A stretch of 64,000 nt of DNA from Winogradskyella sediminis (GTDB taxonomy: Bacteria; Bacteroidota; Bacteroidia; Flavobacteriales; Flavobacteriaceae). The stretch is taken from contig NZ_QUNH01000001.1 of the NCBI RefSeq assembly GCF_003387355.1, positions 940,023 through 1,004,022 on the forward strand, given 5' to 3'. The position numbers were made by a program, and so were the translations under genes. The notes under the pieces are model-generated. The model saw only the letters and a list, made by a program, of their open reading frames with translations. It was not told the origin of the DNA and searched no databases. Of this stretch, positions 42,100 to 51,385 are shown piece by piece; within the stretch, counting starts at the first letter, position 1; each line of letters begins with the position of its first letter.

Positions 42100-45000
42100 T
42101 TAATATCGGATAACGCTGCCAGTGCTTGTTTGGTAGATGTTATATTTTCGAAGGTAAGAAGCAAACGTAAACCTTTTCTAGTTTGTTTCTCTTTCATTTT
42201 ACATTTATGAGCATTTAACTGTACAAACTGTAACACTTTTGTAAATGCATCACTTTGATAAAAACCACTTTGCTGGTCTTGTACAAAATAACCAATCATT
42301 TTACCTTGTTTCATAATGAGTTTTTCTATTCCCATTTTTGTGGCAATCCATTTTAAGCGTACACTATCTAATAAGTCTGAAACTTGAATAGGTAATTCGC
42401 CAAATCTGTCGATAATTTCGGTTTCAAATTTAGCGAGTTCTTCTTCTGTTTTAATGTCGTTGAGTTTGGTATAAAGGTTTAAACGCTCGGTAATATTATT
42501 GATATAATCGTCTGGAAATAATAATTCAAAATCAGTATCAATAGTAATATCCTTTACATACGCTTTAGGCTTGAGGTCGTCTTTATATAAATCTGAAAAT
42601 TCAGTTTCCTTTAATTCCTCAATGGCTTCATTTAGTATTTTTTGATACGTATCAAAACCGATATCATTAATAAACCCACTTTGTTCTCCACCTAAAATAT
42701 CTCCAGCGCCTCTAATTTCTAAATCTTTCATGGCAATGTTAAATCCGCTACCCAATTCAGTAAATTGTTCTAAAGCGGAAATACGCTTTCTGGCATCGGT
42801 TGTCATTGCTGAGTATTCTGGAGTAATAAAATAGCAGAATGCTTTTTTGTTACTACGACCAACACGACCACGCATTTGATGTAAATCACTTAAACCAAAA
42901 TTATTAGTATTATTGATGAAAATAGTATTAGCATTTGGGACATCTAATCCGCTTTCTACAATTGTGGTTGCTACTAAAACATCGAATTCTCCATTCATAA
43001 ATGCAAGCATAAGATTTTCGAGTTTCTTACCATCGAGTTGCCCATGACCTATACCAATTTTTGCATCTGGTACTAATCGTTGTATCATGCCAGCCACTTC
43101 CTTAATATTTTCAATTCTATTATGAATAAAATACACCTGGCCTCCACGCTGAATTTCATAACTTACTGCGTCTCTTATTGTTTCTTCGTTAAAACGTATA
43201 ACCTGACTTTCTATAGGGTAGCGATTAGGAGGTGCTGTATTAATAACCGATAAATCTCTTGCAGCCATTAAACTAAACTGAAGTGTTCTTGGAATAGGTG
43301 TCGCTGTTAATGTTAATACATCGACGTTTTCCTTTAAAGTCCGTAATTTTTCTTTAACTGCGACTCCAAATTTTTGTTCTTCATCAACAATAAGTAGACC
43401 AAGATCTTTAAATTTTACATTTTTGCTAGCCAGTTGATGGGTACCAATAATGATATCTACACTTCCCTTTTCTAATCCTTCTAACGTTTCACGTTTTTCT
43501 TTAGCAGTTCTAAAACGGTTAACGTAATCTACGGTTACCGGAAAATCCTTTAAACGCTCCTTAAACGTCCGTGAGTGTTGATATGCTAATATTGTGGTCG
43601 GGACTAAAACAGCGACCTGTTTTCCGTTATCTACAGCTTTAAATGCAGCTCTAATAGCGACTTCGGTTTTACCAAAACCAACATCACCACAGACTAAGCG
43701 ATCCATTGGTCGCTCACTCTCCATATCGGCCTTTATATTGGCTGTAGAGGTTATTTGATCTGGCGTATCTTCATAAATAAACGAGGCTTCTAGCTCGTGT
43801 TGCATATGGCTGTCTGGCGCGTACTGAAACCCTTTCTTTAGTCGACGTTTAGCATAAAGCTTAATAAGATTGAACGCAATTTCTTTAACACGCGATTTGG
43901 TTTTCTGTTTTAACGTTTTCCAGGCTTTACTTCCTAGTTTATAAACGGTTGGTGGTTTGCCATCTTTACCGTTAAACTTAGTGATTTTGTGTAACGAGTG
44001 TATGCTGAGGTATAAAATATCGCGTTCACCATATACCAATTTTATAGCTTCTTGTTTTTTGCCTTCAACATCTATTTTTTGAAGACCTCCAAATTTACCA
44101 ATGCCATGGTCAATATGAGTTACGTAATCTCCAATTTCCAGATTTGTAAGTTCCTTTAAAGTAATGGCTTGCTTTTTGGCGTAACCATTTTTAAGGTGGA
44201 ATTTATGATAGCGATCAAAAATTTGATGATCTGTATATACCGCAAGTTGATGCTCCGTATCTACAAAGCCTTGATAAAGCGAAAGCACAACCGTTTTATA
44301 ATGTACGGTTTGCTCGGCATCATCAAAAATATCATGAAAACGTTTGGCCTGCTGTTCACTAACGCAAGCAATATAATTGGTTATACCGTTATCATGATTT
44401 TCATTTAAATTTTCAATTAATAGATTAAACTGTTTATTGAAAGTAGGCTGTGGCTTGGTATAAAATGCAATGAGTTGTTGTGCAAAGTAGGCTTCCGAGC
44501 CAAACTCTATAAGAGAATAGTCTAAAAACTGTCGTTTTAATAAGTCTGAATTACAGAATAACACTTCGGGTGAGGCATGCTTTACGTCACTCGATAAATT
44601 ATTAAAAGCATCTTCTGCTTTGTTATAAAAATCATCTATTCTAGAAAATGTCAATGATGCATTTTTAGAGAATATGACGGTTTTATTCGAAATGTATTTT
44701 AAAAAACTTTCGCGCTGCTCGGCAATCATTTTATTGGCAACATTTGGAATAATGCTCACTTTTTTAATGCGCTCAGTTGAGAGTTGTGTTTCTACATCAA
44801 ACGTTCGAATACTATCAACTTCATCCCCAAAAAATTCTATTCTGTACGGCTCATCATGAGAAAACGAAAACACGTCAACAATACCTCCTCGAACAGAAAA
44901 ATCACCGGGTTCGGTTACAAAATCAACACGTTTAAATTTGTATTCAAATAAGACTTCGTTTACAAAATCGATACTTAAATCGTTACCTACGGCTATTTTT

Positions 45001-45428
45001 AGGGTGTTCTTTTCAAGTTCCTTTTTAGTGACCACTTTTTCAAAAAGTGCATCGGGATACGTTACAATAATACAGGGTTTTTTGCGCGAATTAATTCGGT
45101 TTAAAACCTCGGCACGTAATAAAACATTAGCATTATTAGTCTCTTCAATTTGGTAAGGTCTTCTGTAACTTCCTGGATAAAACAATACATCTTTATCATT
45201 AATAAGCTGTTCTAGATCATTAAGATAAAAAGCCGCTTCTTCTTTATCATCGAAAATTAACAAAAAAGGATGATCTGCAGATTTAAACGCTTCAGCAACC
45301 GTTATCGAAAAAGAAGAACCGACAAGGCCTTTTAAATGCGCTTTTGTTTGAGAAGAGGCAATAGCGGTTTGCAGATTTTGCATTTGCAAAGTCTGTAAAA
45401 ATGTTTCGGCAATAGCTACTTTACTCAA
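42096..45428 (-). CDS. mfd: Transcription-repair coupling factor Mfd
   Basis: A 1110-residue DNA translocase that removes stalled RNA polymerase and recruits UvrA. Domains in order: UvrB-like N-terminal modules (about 1-350), the RNA-polymerase-interacting CarD-like domain (IGDYVTHIDHGIGKFGGL), and the RecG-like motor with Walker A GDVGFGKTEVAIRA and DEEQ box LIVDEEQKFGV. Motif VI is in the QMRGRVGRSNKKAF region, and the C-terminal TRCF domain follows (about 970-1100). Slightly shorter than E. coli Mfd. It has its own -7 box. Confidence 0.97.
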   Translation of the reverse strand: MSKVAIAETFLQTLQMQNLQTAIASSQTKAHLKGLVGSSFSITVAEAFKSADHPFLLIFDDKEEAAFYLNDLEQLINDKDVLFYPGSYRRPYQIEETNNANVLLRAEVLNRINSRKKPCIIVTYPDALFEKVVTKKELEKNTLKIAVGNDLSIDFVNEVLFEYKFKRVDFVTEPGDFSVRGGIVDVFSFSHDEPYRIEFFGDEVDSIRTFDVETQLSTERIKKVSIIPNVANKMIAEQRESFLKYISNKTVIFSKNASLTFSRIDDFYNKAEDAFNNLSSDVKHASPEVLFCNSDLLKRQFLDYSLIEFGSEAYFAQQLIAFYTKPQPTFNKQFNLLIENLNENHDNGITNYIACVSEQQAKRFHDIFDDAEQTVHYKTVVLSLYQGFVDTEHQLAVYTDHQIFDRYHKFHLKNGYAKKQAITLKELTNLEIGDYVTHIDHGIGKFGGLQKIDVEGKKQEAIKLVYGERDILYLSIHSLHKITKFNGKDGKPPTVYKLGSKAWKTLKQKTKSRVKEIAFNLIKLYAKRRLKKGFQYAPDSHMQHELEASFIYEDTPDQITSTANIKADMESERPMDRLVCGDVGFGKTEVAIRAAFKAVDNGKQVAVLVPTTILAYQHSRTFKERLKDFPVTVDYVNRFRTAKEKRETLEGLEKGSVDIIIGTHQLASKNVKFKDLGLLIVDEEQKFGVAVKEKLRTLKENVDVLTLTATPIPRTLQFSLMAARDLSVINTAPPNRYPIESQVIRFNEETIRDAVSYEIQRGGQVYFIHNRIENIKEVAGMIQRLVPDAKIGIGHGQLDGKKLENLMLAFMNGEFDVLVATTIVESGLDVPNANTIFINNTNNFGLSDLHQMRGRVGRSNKKAFCYFITPEYSAMTTDARKRISALEQFTELGSGFNIAMKDLEIRGAGDILGGEQSGFINDIGFDTYQKILNEAIEELKETEFSDLYKDDLKPKAYVKDITIDTDFELLFPDDYINNITERLNLYTKLNDIKTEEELAKFETEIIDRFGELPIQVSDLLDSVRLKWIATKMGIEKLIMKQGKMIGYFVQDQQSGFYQSDAFTKVLQFVQLNAHKCKMKEKQTRKGLRLLLTFENITSTKQALAALSDIK

Positions 45429-45447
45429 GTTTCTTGGTTTGAAGTTG

Positions 45448-45455
45448 CAAATATA
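45448..45455 (-). promoter_or_regulatory. -7 box TATATTTG for mfd
   Basis: On the minus strand TATATTTG followed by C, an exact TAnnTTTG match, about 19 nt before the mfd ATG. Confidence 0.5.
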
Positions 45456-45498
45456 AAATTTTTGAAGTGTACACTAATGATAATTCTTTGAATAGAAT

Positions 45499-45506
45499 TA
45501 TATTTG
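45499..45506 (+). promoter_or_regulatory. -7 box TATATTTG for TerB-like gene
   Basis: Exact TAnnTTTG box 38 nt before ATG 45545, in the divergent region with mfd. Confidence 0.5.
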
Positions 45507-45544
45507 TTCAGAATTAATAATAAGATTATAAATAAAATAGATAT

Positions 45545-45976
45545 ATGTCATTTTCAGATTTATTCGAAAGCGGATTTAAAAAACGTAATGCAGATCATTT
45601 TGCAGCTATAGTAAGAGTTGCAATGAGTGATGGTGTTATTAATGAGACGGAGAAAGCGTTTTTAGACCGTTTAGCAACACGCTTAGACATTACCGAAAGC
45701 GATTATGAATCAATTCTTAAAGATTACGCTTCTCATTCAATTAACCCACCCATTTCTTACGACAAACGTTTAGAGCGTTTGTATGATTTGGCACGTATGG
45801 TATGGATAGATGATATAGAAGGACCAAATCAACATTGGTTATTAGAAAAGCTTTGCGTTGGTTTAGGATTTAATTCCGCTAACGTAAAATATATTGCTGA
45901 TAAAGCTTTAGCCTTGGCTTACGACAAAGTGAGCCTAGAAGAATTTATTGCAGGTATTAAGTCTATGAATGAATAG
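45545..45976 (+). CDS. TerB-like (TerB_N/TerD-associated helical) protein
   Basis: A 143-residue all-helical cytoplasmic protein. The pattern AAIVRVAMSDGVINETEKAFLDRL is the TerB/DjlA helical-bundle signature (acidic D-G-x-I-x-x-x-E metal-like motif), repeated at LARMVWIDDIEGPNQHWLLE. TerB proteins are linked to tellurite resistance and stress signalling, but isolated family members like this lack known function. No other ter genes are nearby. It is monocistronic and ends at a bidirectional terminator. Confidence 0.75.
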   Translation: MSFSDLFESGFKKRNADHFAAIVRVAMSDGVINETEKAFLDRLATRLDITESDYESILKDYASHSINPPISYDKRLERLYDLARMVWIDDIEGPNQHWLLEKLCVGLGFNSANVKYIADKALALAYDKVSLEEFIAGIKSMNE

Positions 45977-45998
45977 GTGACCAGTCTTTATATGAAAT

Positions 45999-46034
45999 AA
46001 AAAGCGACTATCATTATAAAGATAGTCGCTTTTT
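45999..46034. terminator. Bidirectional terminator between TerB-like gene and fbp
   Basis: AAAAGCGACTATC and GATAGTCGCTTTT pair perfectly around an 8-nt loop, with A-run before and T-run after, so both convergent genes can use it. Confidence 0.85.
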
Positions 46035-46067
46035 TTAATGCGAATAATTCAACGTAAAATCTGTTAT

Positions 46068-47075
46068 TTATTGCTCATTACGCATAAATTCTTCAGCTTT
46101 TTCTACCATGTTTTTACTACCGCAAATAAAAGGCACACGTTCATGCAATTCTGTGGGCTGTATGTCCATTATTCTTGTAAATCCATCACTGGCTTTACCA
46201 TTAGCTTGTTCTGCAATAAAAGCCATAGGATTACATTCGTACAGTAAACGTAGTTTTCCTTTTGGGTTCTTTGTACTTTTAGGATACATGTAGATGCCTC
46301 CTTTAATCATATTTCTATGAAAATCAGAAACTAAAGATCCAATATAACGACTGGTGTAAGGTCTTTCATCTTCGTCTTGTTGACAATATTTTATATATTT
46401 TTTGATGCCCACAGGAAAATCAGAATAATTACCTTCATTTACAGAGTAAATATTACCATCTTCTGGAAATTGCATGTTGGGATGCGATAAATAATAAGAT
46501 CCAATTGCGGGATTAAGCGTAAAACCATTTACACCATAACCCGTAGTGTACACAAGCATTGTAGATGTGCCATATACCACATAACCAGCAGCAACTTGTG
46601 CGCTTCCTTTCTGTAAAAAATCTTCTAGAGTTACTGGTGTGCCCAATGGAGTGACACGTCTATAAATAGAAAAAATGGTACCTACAGAAACGTTAACATC
46701 AATGTTAGAAGATCCGTCTAATGGATCAATTAAAACAACATACTTGTTTTGATTGTTTTCATCTTGACTATTAATAGCAATAAAATCGTCTTCCTCTTCA
46801 CTAGCAATACCACAAACGATGTTTCTTTTTGTTAGGGTTTGTATAAATTTGTCATTTGCATAAACATCTAATTTTTGCTGATCTTCACCTTGAATATTGG
46901 TATCACCAGCGTTACCAATAATATCTACTAAACCCGCTTTGTTTACTTCGTGGTTAACGACCTTGGCAGCTAAACGAATAGAATTGAGAAGTCGAGATAA
47001 TTCTCCTGAAGTGTATTTAAAAGCTGTTTGATTTTCGATGATAAACTCACCTAAAGTTTGATTTGGTTTTGACAT
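46068..47075 (-). CDS. fbp: Class 1 fructose-1,6-bisphosphatase
   Basis: A 335-residue gluconeogenic enzyme, fructose 1,6-bisphosphate to fructose 6-phosphate. Metal site motifs are [10 protein letters not shown] and the family signature [20 protein letters not shown]; substrate-binding Tyr residues lie in NEGNYSDFP and the [13 protein letters not shown] region. Normal length. Cytoplasmic. It shares a divergent promoter region with the GNAT gene. Confidence 0.96.
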   Translation of the reverse strand: MSKPNQTLGEFIIENQTAFKYTSGELSRLLNSIRLAAKVVNHEVNKAGLVDIIGNAGDTNIQGEDQQKLDVYANDKFIQTLTKRNIVCGIASEEEDDFIAINSQDENNQNKYVVLIDPLDGSSNIDVNVSVGTIFSIYRRVTPLGTPVTLEDFLQKGSAQVAAGYVVYGTSTMLVYTTGYGVNGFTLNPAIGSYYLSHPNMQFPEDGNIYSVNEGNYSDFPVGIKKYIKYCQQDEDERPYTSRYIGSLVSDFHRNMIKGGIYMYPKSTKNPKGKLRLLYECNPMAFIAEQANGKASDGFTRIMDIQPTELHERVPFICGSKNMVEKAEEFMRNEQ

Positions 47076-47175
47076 GTAGTGAAATATTGATTAATTGCCC
47101 ACAAATATCGTATATTTTTAATATACTATAACGTTTTCGTAGTTTAAAAAATTGTTTTGTAAAGCGAGTTTAGAT

Positions 47176-47183
47176 TATCTTTG
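47176..47183 (+). promoter_or_regulatory. -7 box TATCTTTG with upstream TTG for GNAT-lysC operon
   Basis: Exact TAnnTTTG box 16 nt before ATG 47200. A TTG at 47152-47154 lies 21 nt upstream and may serve as the -33 element. Confidence 0.55.
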
Positions 47184-47199
47184 AATCTTTTATAATAAA

Positions 47200-47676
47200 A
47201 TGAACCAACCTAGATTAGCACGTATCGAAGATATGCCTAGAGTTTTAGAACTCATTCAAGAATTGGCAACTTACGAAAAAGAAGCAGATGCTGTAGAAAT
47301 TTCAACATCTGATTTAGAAAATGATGGTTTTGGACCCAACCCAAAGTTTACTTGTTTTGTTTGTGAAGTAGGAAACCGCATAGAAGGTATTGCCTTAGTT
47401 TATCCTAGATATTCTACATGGAAAGGCGAAATTTTGCATTTAGAAGATCTTATTGTAAGCAAAGCCAGTAGAGGCAAAGGTTTAGGGTCTCAACTTTTAG
47501 ATGCCGTTGTATCTTACGGAAATCAACGTGGTGTAAAACGTATCAGTTGGGAGGTTTTAGATTGGAATGCGCCTGCCATAAAATTTTATGAAAGTAAAGG
47601 AGCAGATGTAAAACGCGATTGGAATGTTGTACATCTAGACGAACAAGGAATTAAAAATTATATAAACCAAATCTAA
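47200..47676 (+). CDS. GNAT-family N-acetyltransferase
   Basis: A 158-residue acetyltransferase. The acetyl-CoA motif A reads LIVSKASRGKGLGSQLLDAV (R-x-x-G-x-G/A type), preceded by GEILHLEDL, and the end has WNAPAIKFYESKGADVKRDW. This resembles the SSAT-like/RimI-related group of small GNATs (diamine or amino-group acceptors). The stop overlaps the next ATG by 1 nt, so it is co-translated with the aspartate kinase. Confidence 0.85.
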   Translation: MNQPRLARIEDMPRVLELIQELATYEKEADAVEISTSDLENDGFGPNPKFTCFVCEVGNRIEGIALVYPRYSTWKGEILHLEDLIVSKASRGKGLGSQLLDAVVSYGNQRGVKRISWEVLDWNAPAIKFYESKGADVKRDWNVVHLDEQGIKNYINQI

Positions 47677-48926
47677 TGCGCATTTTTAAGTTTGGAGGTG
47701 CATCTGTAAAAGATGCAAATGGTATAAAAAACTTAGCAAAGGTTTTAGAAACTACAGGTTATGATAACACTTTGGTTGTAGTTTCTGCCATGGGAAAAAC
47801 AACAAATAGAATGGAGTTGGTTATCAAAAACTATTTTGAAAACAAACACGAATTGCAGAGCTCTATTCATGAAGTAGTGAAATATCACGATGATATTTTA
47901 ATAGATTTATTTGACAATAAACGTCATCAAGTTTTTTCAGATGTTAAGACGCTTTTTGATGAACTAAATACCTTTTTTAAAAGTAATAAGTCTCCAGATT
48001 ATAACTACGTTTATGATCAAGTTATTGGCTATGGAGAGCTAATTTCAACCACCATAATAAGTCATTATCTCAATGAAATTGGTTTAAAAAATAATTGGGT
48101 TGATGTTAGAGAGTTCATTAAAACCGATAATTATTACAGACGCGCTAATGTAGATTGGGAAAAAACACAAGAAAATATATCATCGCAATTAAATGCGCGT
48201 ATTTTAAATATTACTCAAGGATTTTTAGGGAGTGATGCTAATAATTTTACAACCACATTAGGAAGAGAAGGAAGTGATTATACCGCAGCTATTTTTGCGT
48301 ATTGTTTAAACGCAGATAGTGTAACTATTTGGAAAGACGTACCAGGTGTTTTAAATGCAGATCCACGTTATTTTGAAAATGCACAATTATTACATCAAAT
48401 ATCTTATAGAGAGGCTATTGAGTTGGCTTTTTACGGAGCTTCAGTAATTCATCCTAAAACACTTCAACCTTTACAAAGAAAGGAAATACCTTTATATGTG
48501 AAATCGTTTTTAAATCCTGAAGGCGCTGGGACTTGTGTCAGTAAAGAAAAAGGTATTAATCCAACAGTACCGTGTTTCATAGTTAAGAAAAATCAAACTT
48601 TAATTTCGTTATCCTCTTTAGATTTTTCATATATTATGGAAGAAAATATTAGTGAAATTTTTAGTTTATTACACCTTTATAAAATGAAAGTGGATGTTAT
48701 TCAGAATTCGGCTATTAGCTTTTCTGTTTGCATTGAGAATTTATTTGATAACTTAGACAAATTGTTACAACACTTAAAGGCTAAGTTTAAGGTGGTTTGT
48801 CATAATAATGTGAGTCTTTATACTATAAGACATTATAATGATGATGCGATAAATGATCTAGAAAAAGATAAAGTAGTATTGTTAAAGCAGTTAGCTCAGG
48901 GTACAGTTCAAGTTGTTACTAAATAA
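47676..48926 (+). CDS. lysC: Aspartate kinase (monofunctional)
   Basis: A 416-residue aspartokinase, first step of the Lys/Thr/Met pathway. The N-terminal kinase signature is KFGGASVKDANG (a variant of KFGGTSV; Ala for Thr), and GREGSDYTAAIFAYCLNADS contains the substrate-binding region. The C-terminal 120 residues are a degenerate ACT region (LISLSSLDFSYIMEENISEI). It is a monofunctional form, not fused to homoserine dehydrogenase. Pathway branch is not certain. Confidence 0.85.
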   Translation: MRIFKFGGASVKDANGIKNLAKVLETTGYDNTLVVVSAMGKTTNRMELVIKNYFENKHELQSSIHEVVKYHDDILIDLFDNKRHQVFSDVKTLFDELNTFFKSNKSPDYNYVYDQVIGYGELISTTIISHYLNEIGLKNNWVDVREFIKTDNYYRRANVDWEKTQENISSQLNARILNITQGFLGSDANNFTTTLGREGSDYTAAIFAYCLNADSVTIWKDVPGVLNADPRYFENAQLLHQISYREAIELAFYGASVIHPKTLQPLQRKEIPLYVKSFLNPEGAGTCVSKEKGINPTVPCFIVKKNQTLISLSSLDFSYIMEENISEIFSLLHLYKMKVDVIQNSAISFSVCIENLFDNLDKLLQHLKAKFKVVCHNNVSLYTIRHYNDDAINDLEKDKVVLLKQLAQGTVQVVTK

Positions 48927-48942
48927 ATAGTTGTTACATTTG
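48913..48942 (+). promoter_or_regulatory. Well-spaced -33/-7 promoter 4 nt before OlsF-like gene
   Basis: TTG at 48913-48915, 19 nt, then TACATTTG at 48935-48942: the classic Bacteroidota -33/-7 spacing. It ends 4 nt before ATG 48947, so the transcript should begin at or next to the start codon. It lies partly inside the end of lysC. Confidence 0.65.
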
Positions 48943-48946
48943 TTTT

Positions 48947-50779
48947 ATGGGGAAATCATCTGATAACGGTTTAGTAACCGCAAAAGAAGTTGCTAAAGCA
49001 ATCCATGCTGATAAGTATGGTTTCTTAGGCACCTTCCTTGGTTGGGTTTTGATGAAAGTCCTAAAAATATCGACCTTAAATAAGTTTTATAAGCGCAATC
49101 AGCATCTAAGTGATGTTGCGTTTTTAGATGCCATTTTGGAAGAATTTCAGATTAAATTTGAAATTCCTGAAGAAGACATGAAACGCTTGCCTAAAGATGG
49201 CCCTTATATTACTGTTTCTAATCATCCACTCGGTGGTATTGACGGCATTTTGTTGTTAAAGTTAATGATAGAACAGCGCAGTGATTTTAAAATTATTGCC
49301 AATTTTTTACTACATCGTATAGCGCCATTGAAACCTTTTATAATGCCTGTAAACCCGTTTGAAGGCAGAAAAGATGCTGCAAGTAGTATTGCCGGATTTA
49401 AGAATGCAATTTTACATTTAAGAGATGGGCACCCTTTAGGTGTGTTTCCGGCAGGTGAAGTCTCTACATACAGAGATGGCAAATTAGTTGTTGATAAAGA
49501 GTGGGAAGTTGCAGCAATGAAATTAATACAGAAAGCAGAAGTCCCTGTGGTACCTATTTACTTTCATGCTAAAAATAGTCGTCTATTCTATAGACTCTCT
49601 AAACTTAGCGATACGTTACGAACAGCAAAATTACCTTCAGAATTGTTGAGTCAGAAGAGACGTGTCATTAAAGTAAGGATAGGCCGTCCTATATCTGTTA
49701 AAGATCAGAAAGAACATCCAACACTTCCGGAATTCTCAGAATTTTTAAGGAGAAAAACATATATGTTGTCTAAGACTTTTGAAGATAAACCTAAAATTTT
49801 AGACAATTTACAGTCGCAATTGAAAGTGGCAAAAATGCCAAAACGAATTGTGACTCCAATTGCTCCAAAAATCATGATTGCTGAAGTAGATAAACTGCGC
49901 GTTAGTGATTGCAGGTTATTAGAGAGTAAGAATTATGAAGTGTTTTTAGCCTCAGCCAAAGACGTTCCTAATATTTTACGAGAAATAGGACGACTTAGAG
50001 AAATTACCTTTAGAGAGGTTGGAGAAGGTACTAACGAAGCCATTGATTTAGATAAATTTGATACGTATTATCATCATTTGTTTTTATGGGATAACGAAAA
50101 AAATCTCATAGCTGGTGCCTACAGAATGGGCTTAGGCTCTAAGATTTATGAACGTTTTGGTATTGATGGATTTTATCTTCAAGATTTATTCCGTTTTGAG
50201 CCCGAATTACATAAAATGATGAGTCAGTCCATTGAAATGGGGCGTGCGTTTATCATTAAAGAGTATCAGCAAAAACCAATGCCATTATTTTTACTTTGGA
50301 AAGGTATTGTGCATATTACATTGCGTTTTCCTGAACATAAATATCTCATTGGTGGTGTAAGTATAAGTAATCAGTTTTCTAATTTTTCAAAAAGTTTGAT
50401 GATTGAATTTATGAAATCACATTACTACGATCCTTATGTGGCGCAATATGTACATCCAAAAAAGGAATTTAAGGTAAAACTTAAAGATGCTGATAAGGAC
50501 TTTGTCTTTGATGCTACCGAAGCTGATTTAAATAAATTTGATAGAATAATAGATGAAGTAGAACCAGGTGCATTGCGATTACCGGTATTGCTTAAAAAGT
50601 ATATTAAACAAAATGCAAGACTAGTGGCATTTAATGTAGATCCGTTGTTTAATAATGCGGTTGATGGTTTAATGTATATAAAAATTGCAGACCTGCCAGA
50701 AAGTACTGTGAGACCAGTAATGGAAGAATTTCAAACGGAGCTAGAGCGCAAGTTCATGGAGAACCATGAGGACAAGTAA
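48947..50779 (+). CDS. olsF: OlsF-like bifunctional acyltransferase for ornithine lipids
   Basis: A 610-residue fusion. The N-terminal half is a PlsC-like acyltransferase with SNHPLGGIDG (His93...Asp99, five residues between) and the later GVFPAGEVSTYRDG. The C-terminal half is a hemolysin/OlsB-type GNAT domain (FREVGEGTNEAIDLDKFD, GAYRMGLGSKIYERFG, IEMGRAFI). This layout matches OlsF, described in Serratia and in Flavobacterium johnsoniae, which both N-acylates ornithine and O-acylates the lyso-lipid. Ornithine lipids replace phospholipids under phosphate limitation in many bacteria. No hydrophobic anchor is evident. Confidence 0.82.
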   Translation: MGKSSDNGLVTAKEVAKAIHADKYGFLGTFLGWVLMKVLKISTLNKFYKRNQHLSDVAFLDAILEEFQIKFEIPEEDMKRLPKDGPYITVSNHPLGGIDGILLLKLMIEQRSDFKIIANFLLHRIAPLKPFIMPVNPFEGRKDAASSIAGFKNAILHLRDGHPLGVFPAGEVSTYRDGKLVVDKEWEVAAMKLIQKAEVPVVPIYFHAKNSRLFYRLSKLSDTLRTAKLPSELLSQKRRVIKVRIGRPISVKDQKEHPTLPEFSEFLRRKTYMLSKTFEDKPKILDNLQSQLKVAKMPKRIVTPIAPKIMIAEVDKLRVSDCRLLESKNYEVFLASAKDVPNILREIGRLREITFREVGEGTNEAIDLDKFDTYYHHLFLWDNEKNLIAGAYRMGLGSKIYERFGIDGFYLQDLFRFEPELHKMMSQSIEMGRAFIIKEYQQKPMPLFLLWKGIVHITLRFPEHKYLIGGVSISNQFSNFSKSLMIEFMKSHYYDPYVAQYVHPKKEFKVKLKDADKDFVFDATEADLNKFDRIIDEVEPGALRLPVLLKKYIKQNARLVAFNVDPLFNNAVDGLMYIKIADLPESTVRPVMEEFQTELERKFMENHEDK

Positions 50780-50817
50780 AATCTAGGATAGACTTGTATA
50801 ATGCTGAAAGTAAAAAA

Positions 50818-50850
50818 TAAAAAACCCAGAATGTGAGTTCTGGGTTTTTA
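50818..50850. terminator. Bidirectional terminator between OlsF-like and TM2 genes
   Basis: AAAACCCAGAA and TTCTGGGTTTT form a perfect stem around a short loop, flanked by A-runs upstream and T-run downstream; the two genes converge here. Confidence 0.85.
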
Positions 50851-50871
50851 GTATATAATAATTCCGTTTGT

Positions 50872-51318
50872 TTAGAACCAAGGTTTTTTGCCAATTTGGT
50901 AAGTTCTATAGAATTCTTCGTCAGATTTAGTTAAATAAATGATACCTTCTATTAAGCCCACTAAACCAGTTAGCCATACAACTATAACTCCGATTCCAAT
51001 ACAAGATAATACAATACCTAATAATGTTATTCCTAATAAAATGCCGCCTTCTTTATTATAGCCTAAGATAAATTTATGCACGCCAAAGCATCCTAAAATA
51101 ATTCCTAATATGCCTGCTAAAACTTTTTTGTTTTCTCCTGAAACAGTGTTAAACGTTTCCTTAGCACTATCGGAGAATTCCTTAGCGGATTCTTTAGCTT
51201 CATCAGAAAATTCGTGCGCCTTTTGGCTTATTTTATCACCTGCTTTTCGCGCATTATCCTTAGCGTCGTCTAGCATATCGTTAAGATCATTGCCTAAATC
51301 TTTGTTATCATCTGACAT
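50872..51318 (-). CDS. TM2-domain membrane protein with amphipathic N-terminal region
   Basis: A 148-residue protein. Residues about 1-60 are strongly amphipathic and charged (DEAKESAKEFSDSAKETFNT repeats, apolipoprotein-like). Residues about 65-140 form a TM2 domain: AGILGIILGCFGVHKFILGY, with a characteristic conserved G-x-HKF, and a second helix VIVVWLTGLVGLIEGIIYL. TM2 proteins are widespread in Bacteroidota but unassigned. It is the only gene on its transcript unit downstream of TSUP. Confidence 0.78.
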   Translation of the reverse strand: MSDDNKDLGNDLNDMLDDAKDNARKAGDKISQKAHEFSDEAKESAKEFSDSAKETFNTVSGENKKVLAGILGIILGCFGVHKFILGYNKEGGILLGITLLGIVLSCIGIGVIVVWLTGLVGLIEGIIYLTKSDEEFYRTYQIGKKPWF

Positions 51319-51385
51319 TTTTTATAAGTTTTTGGTTAGACTATAAAGTTAATTAAATATTATAAAATATACATTGTAAAGTTTA

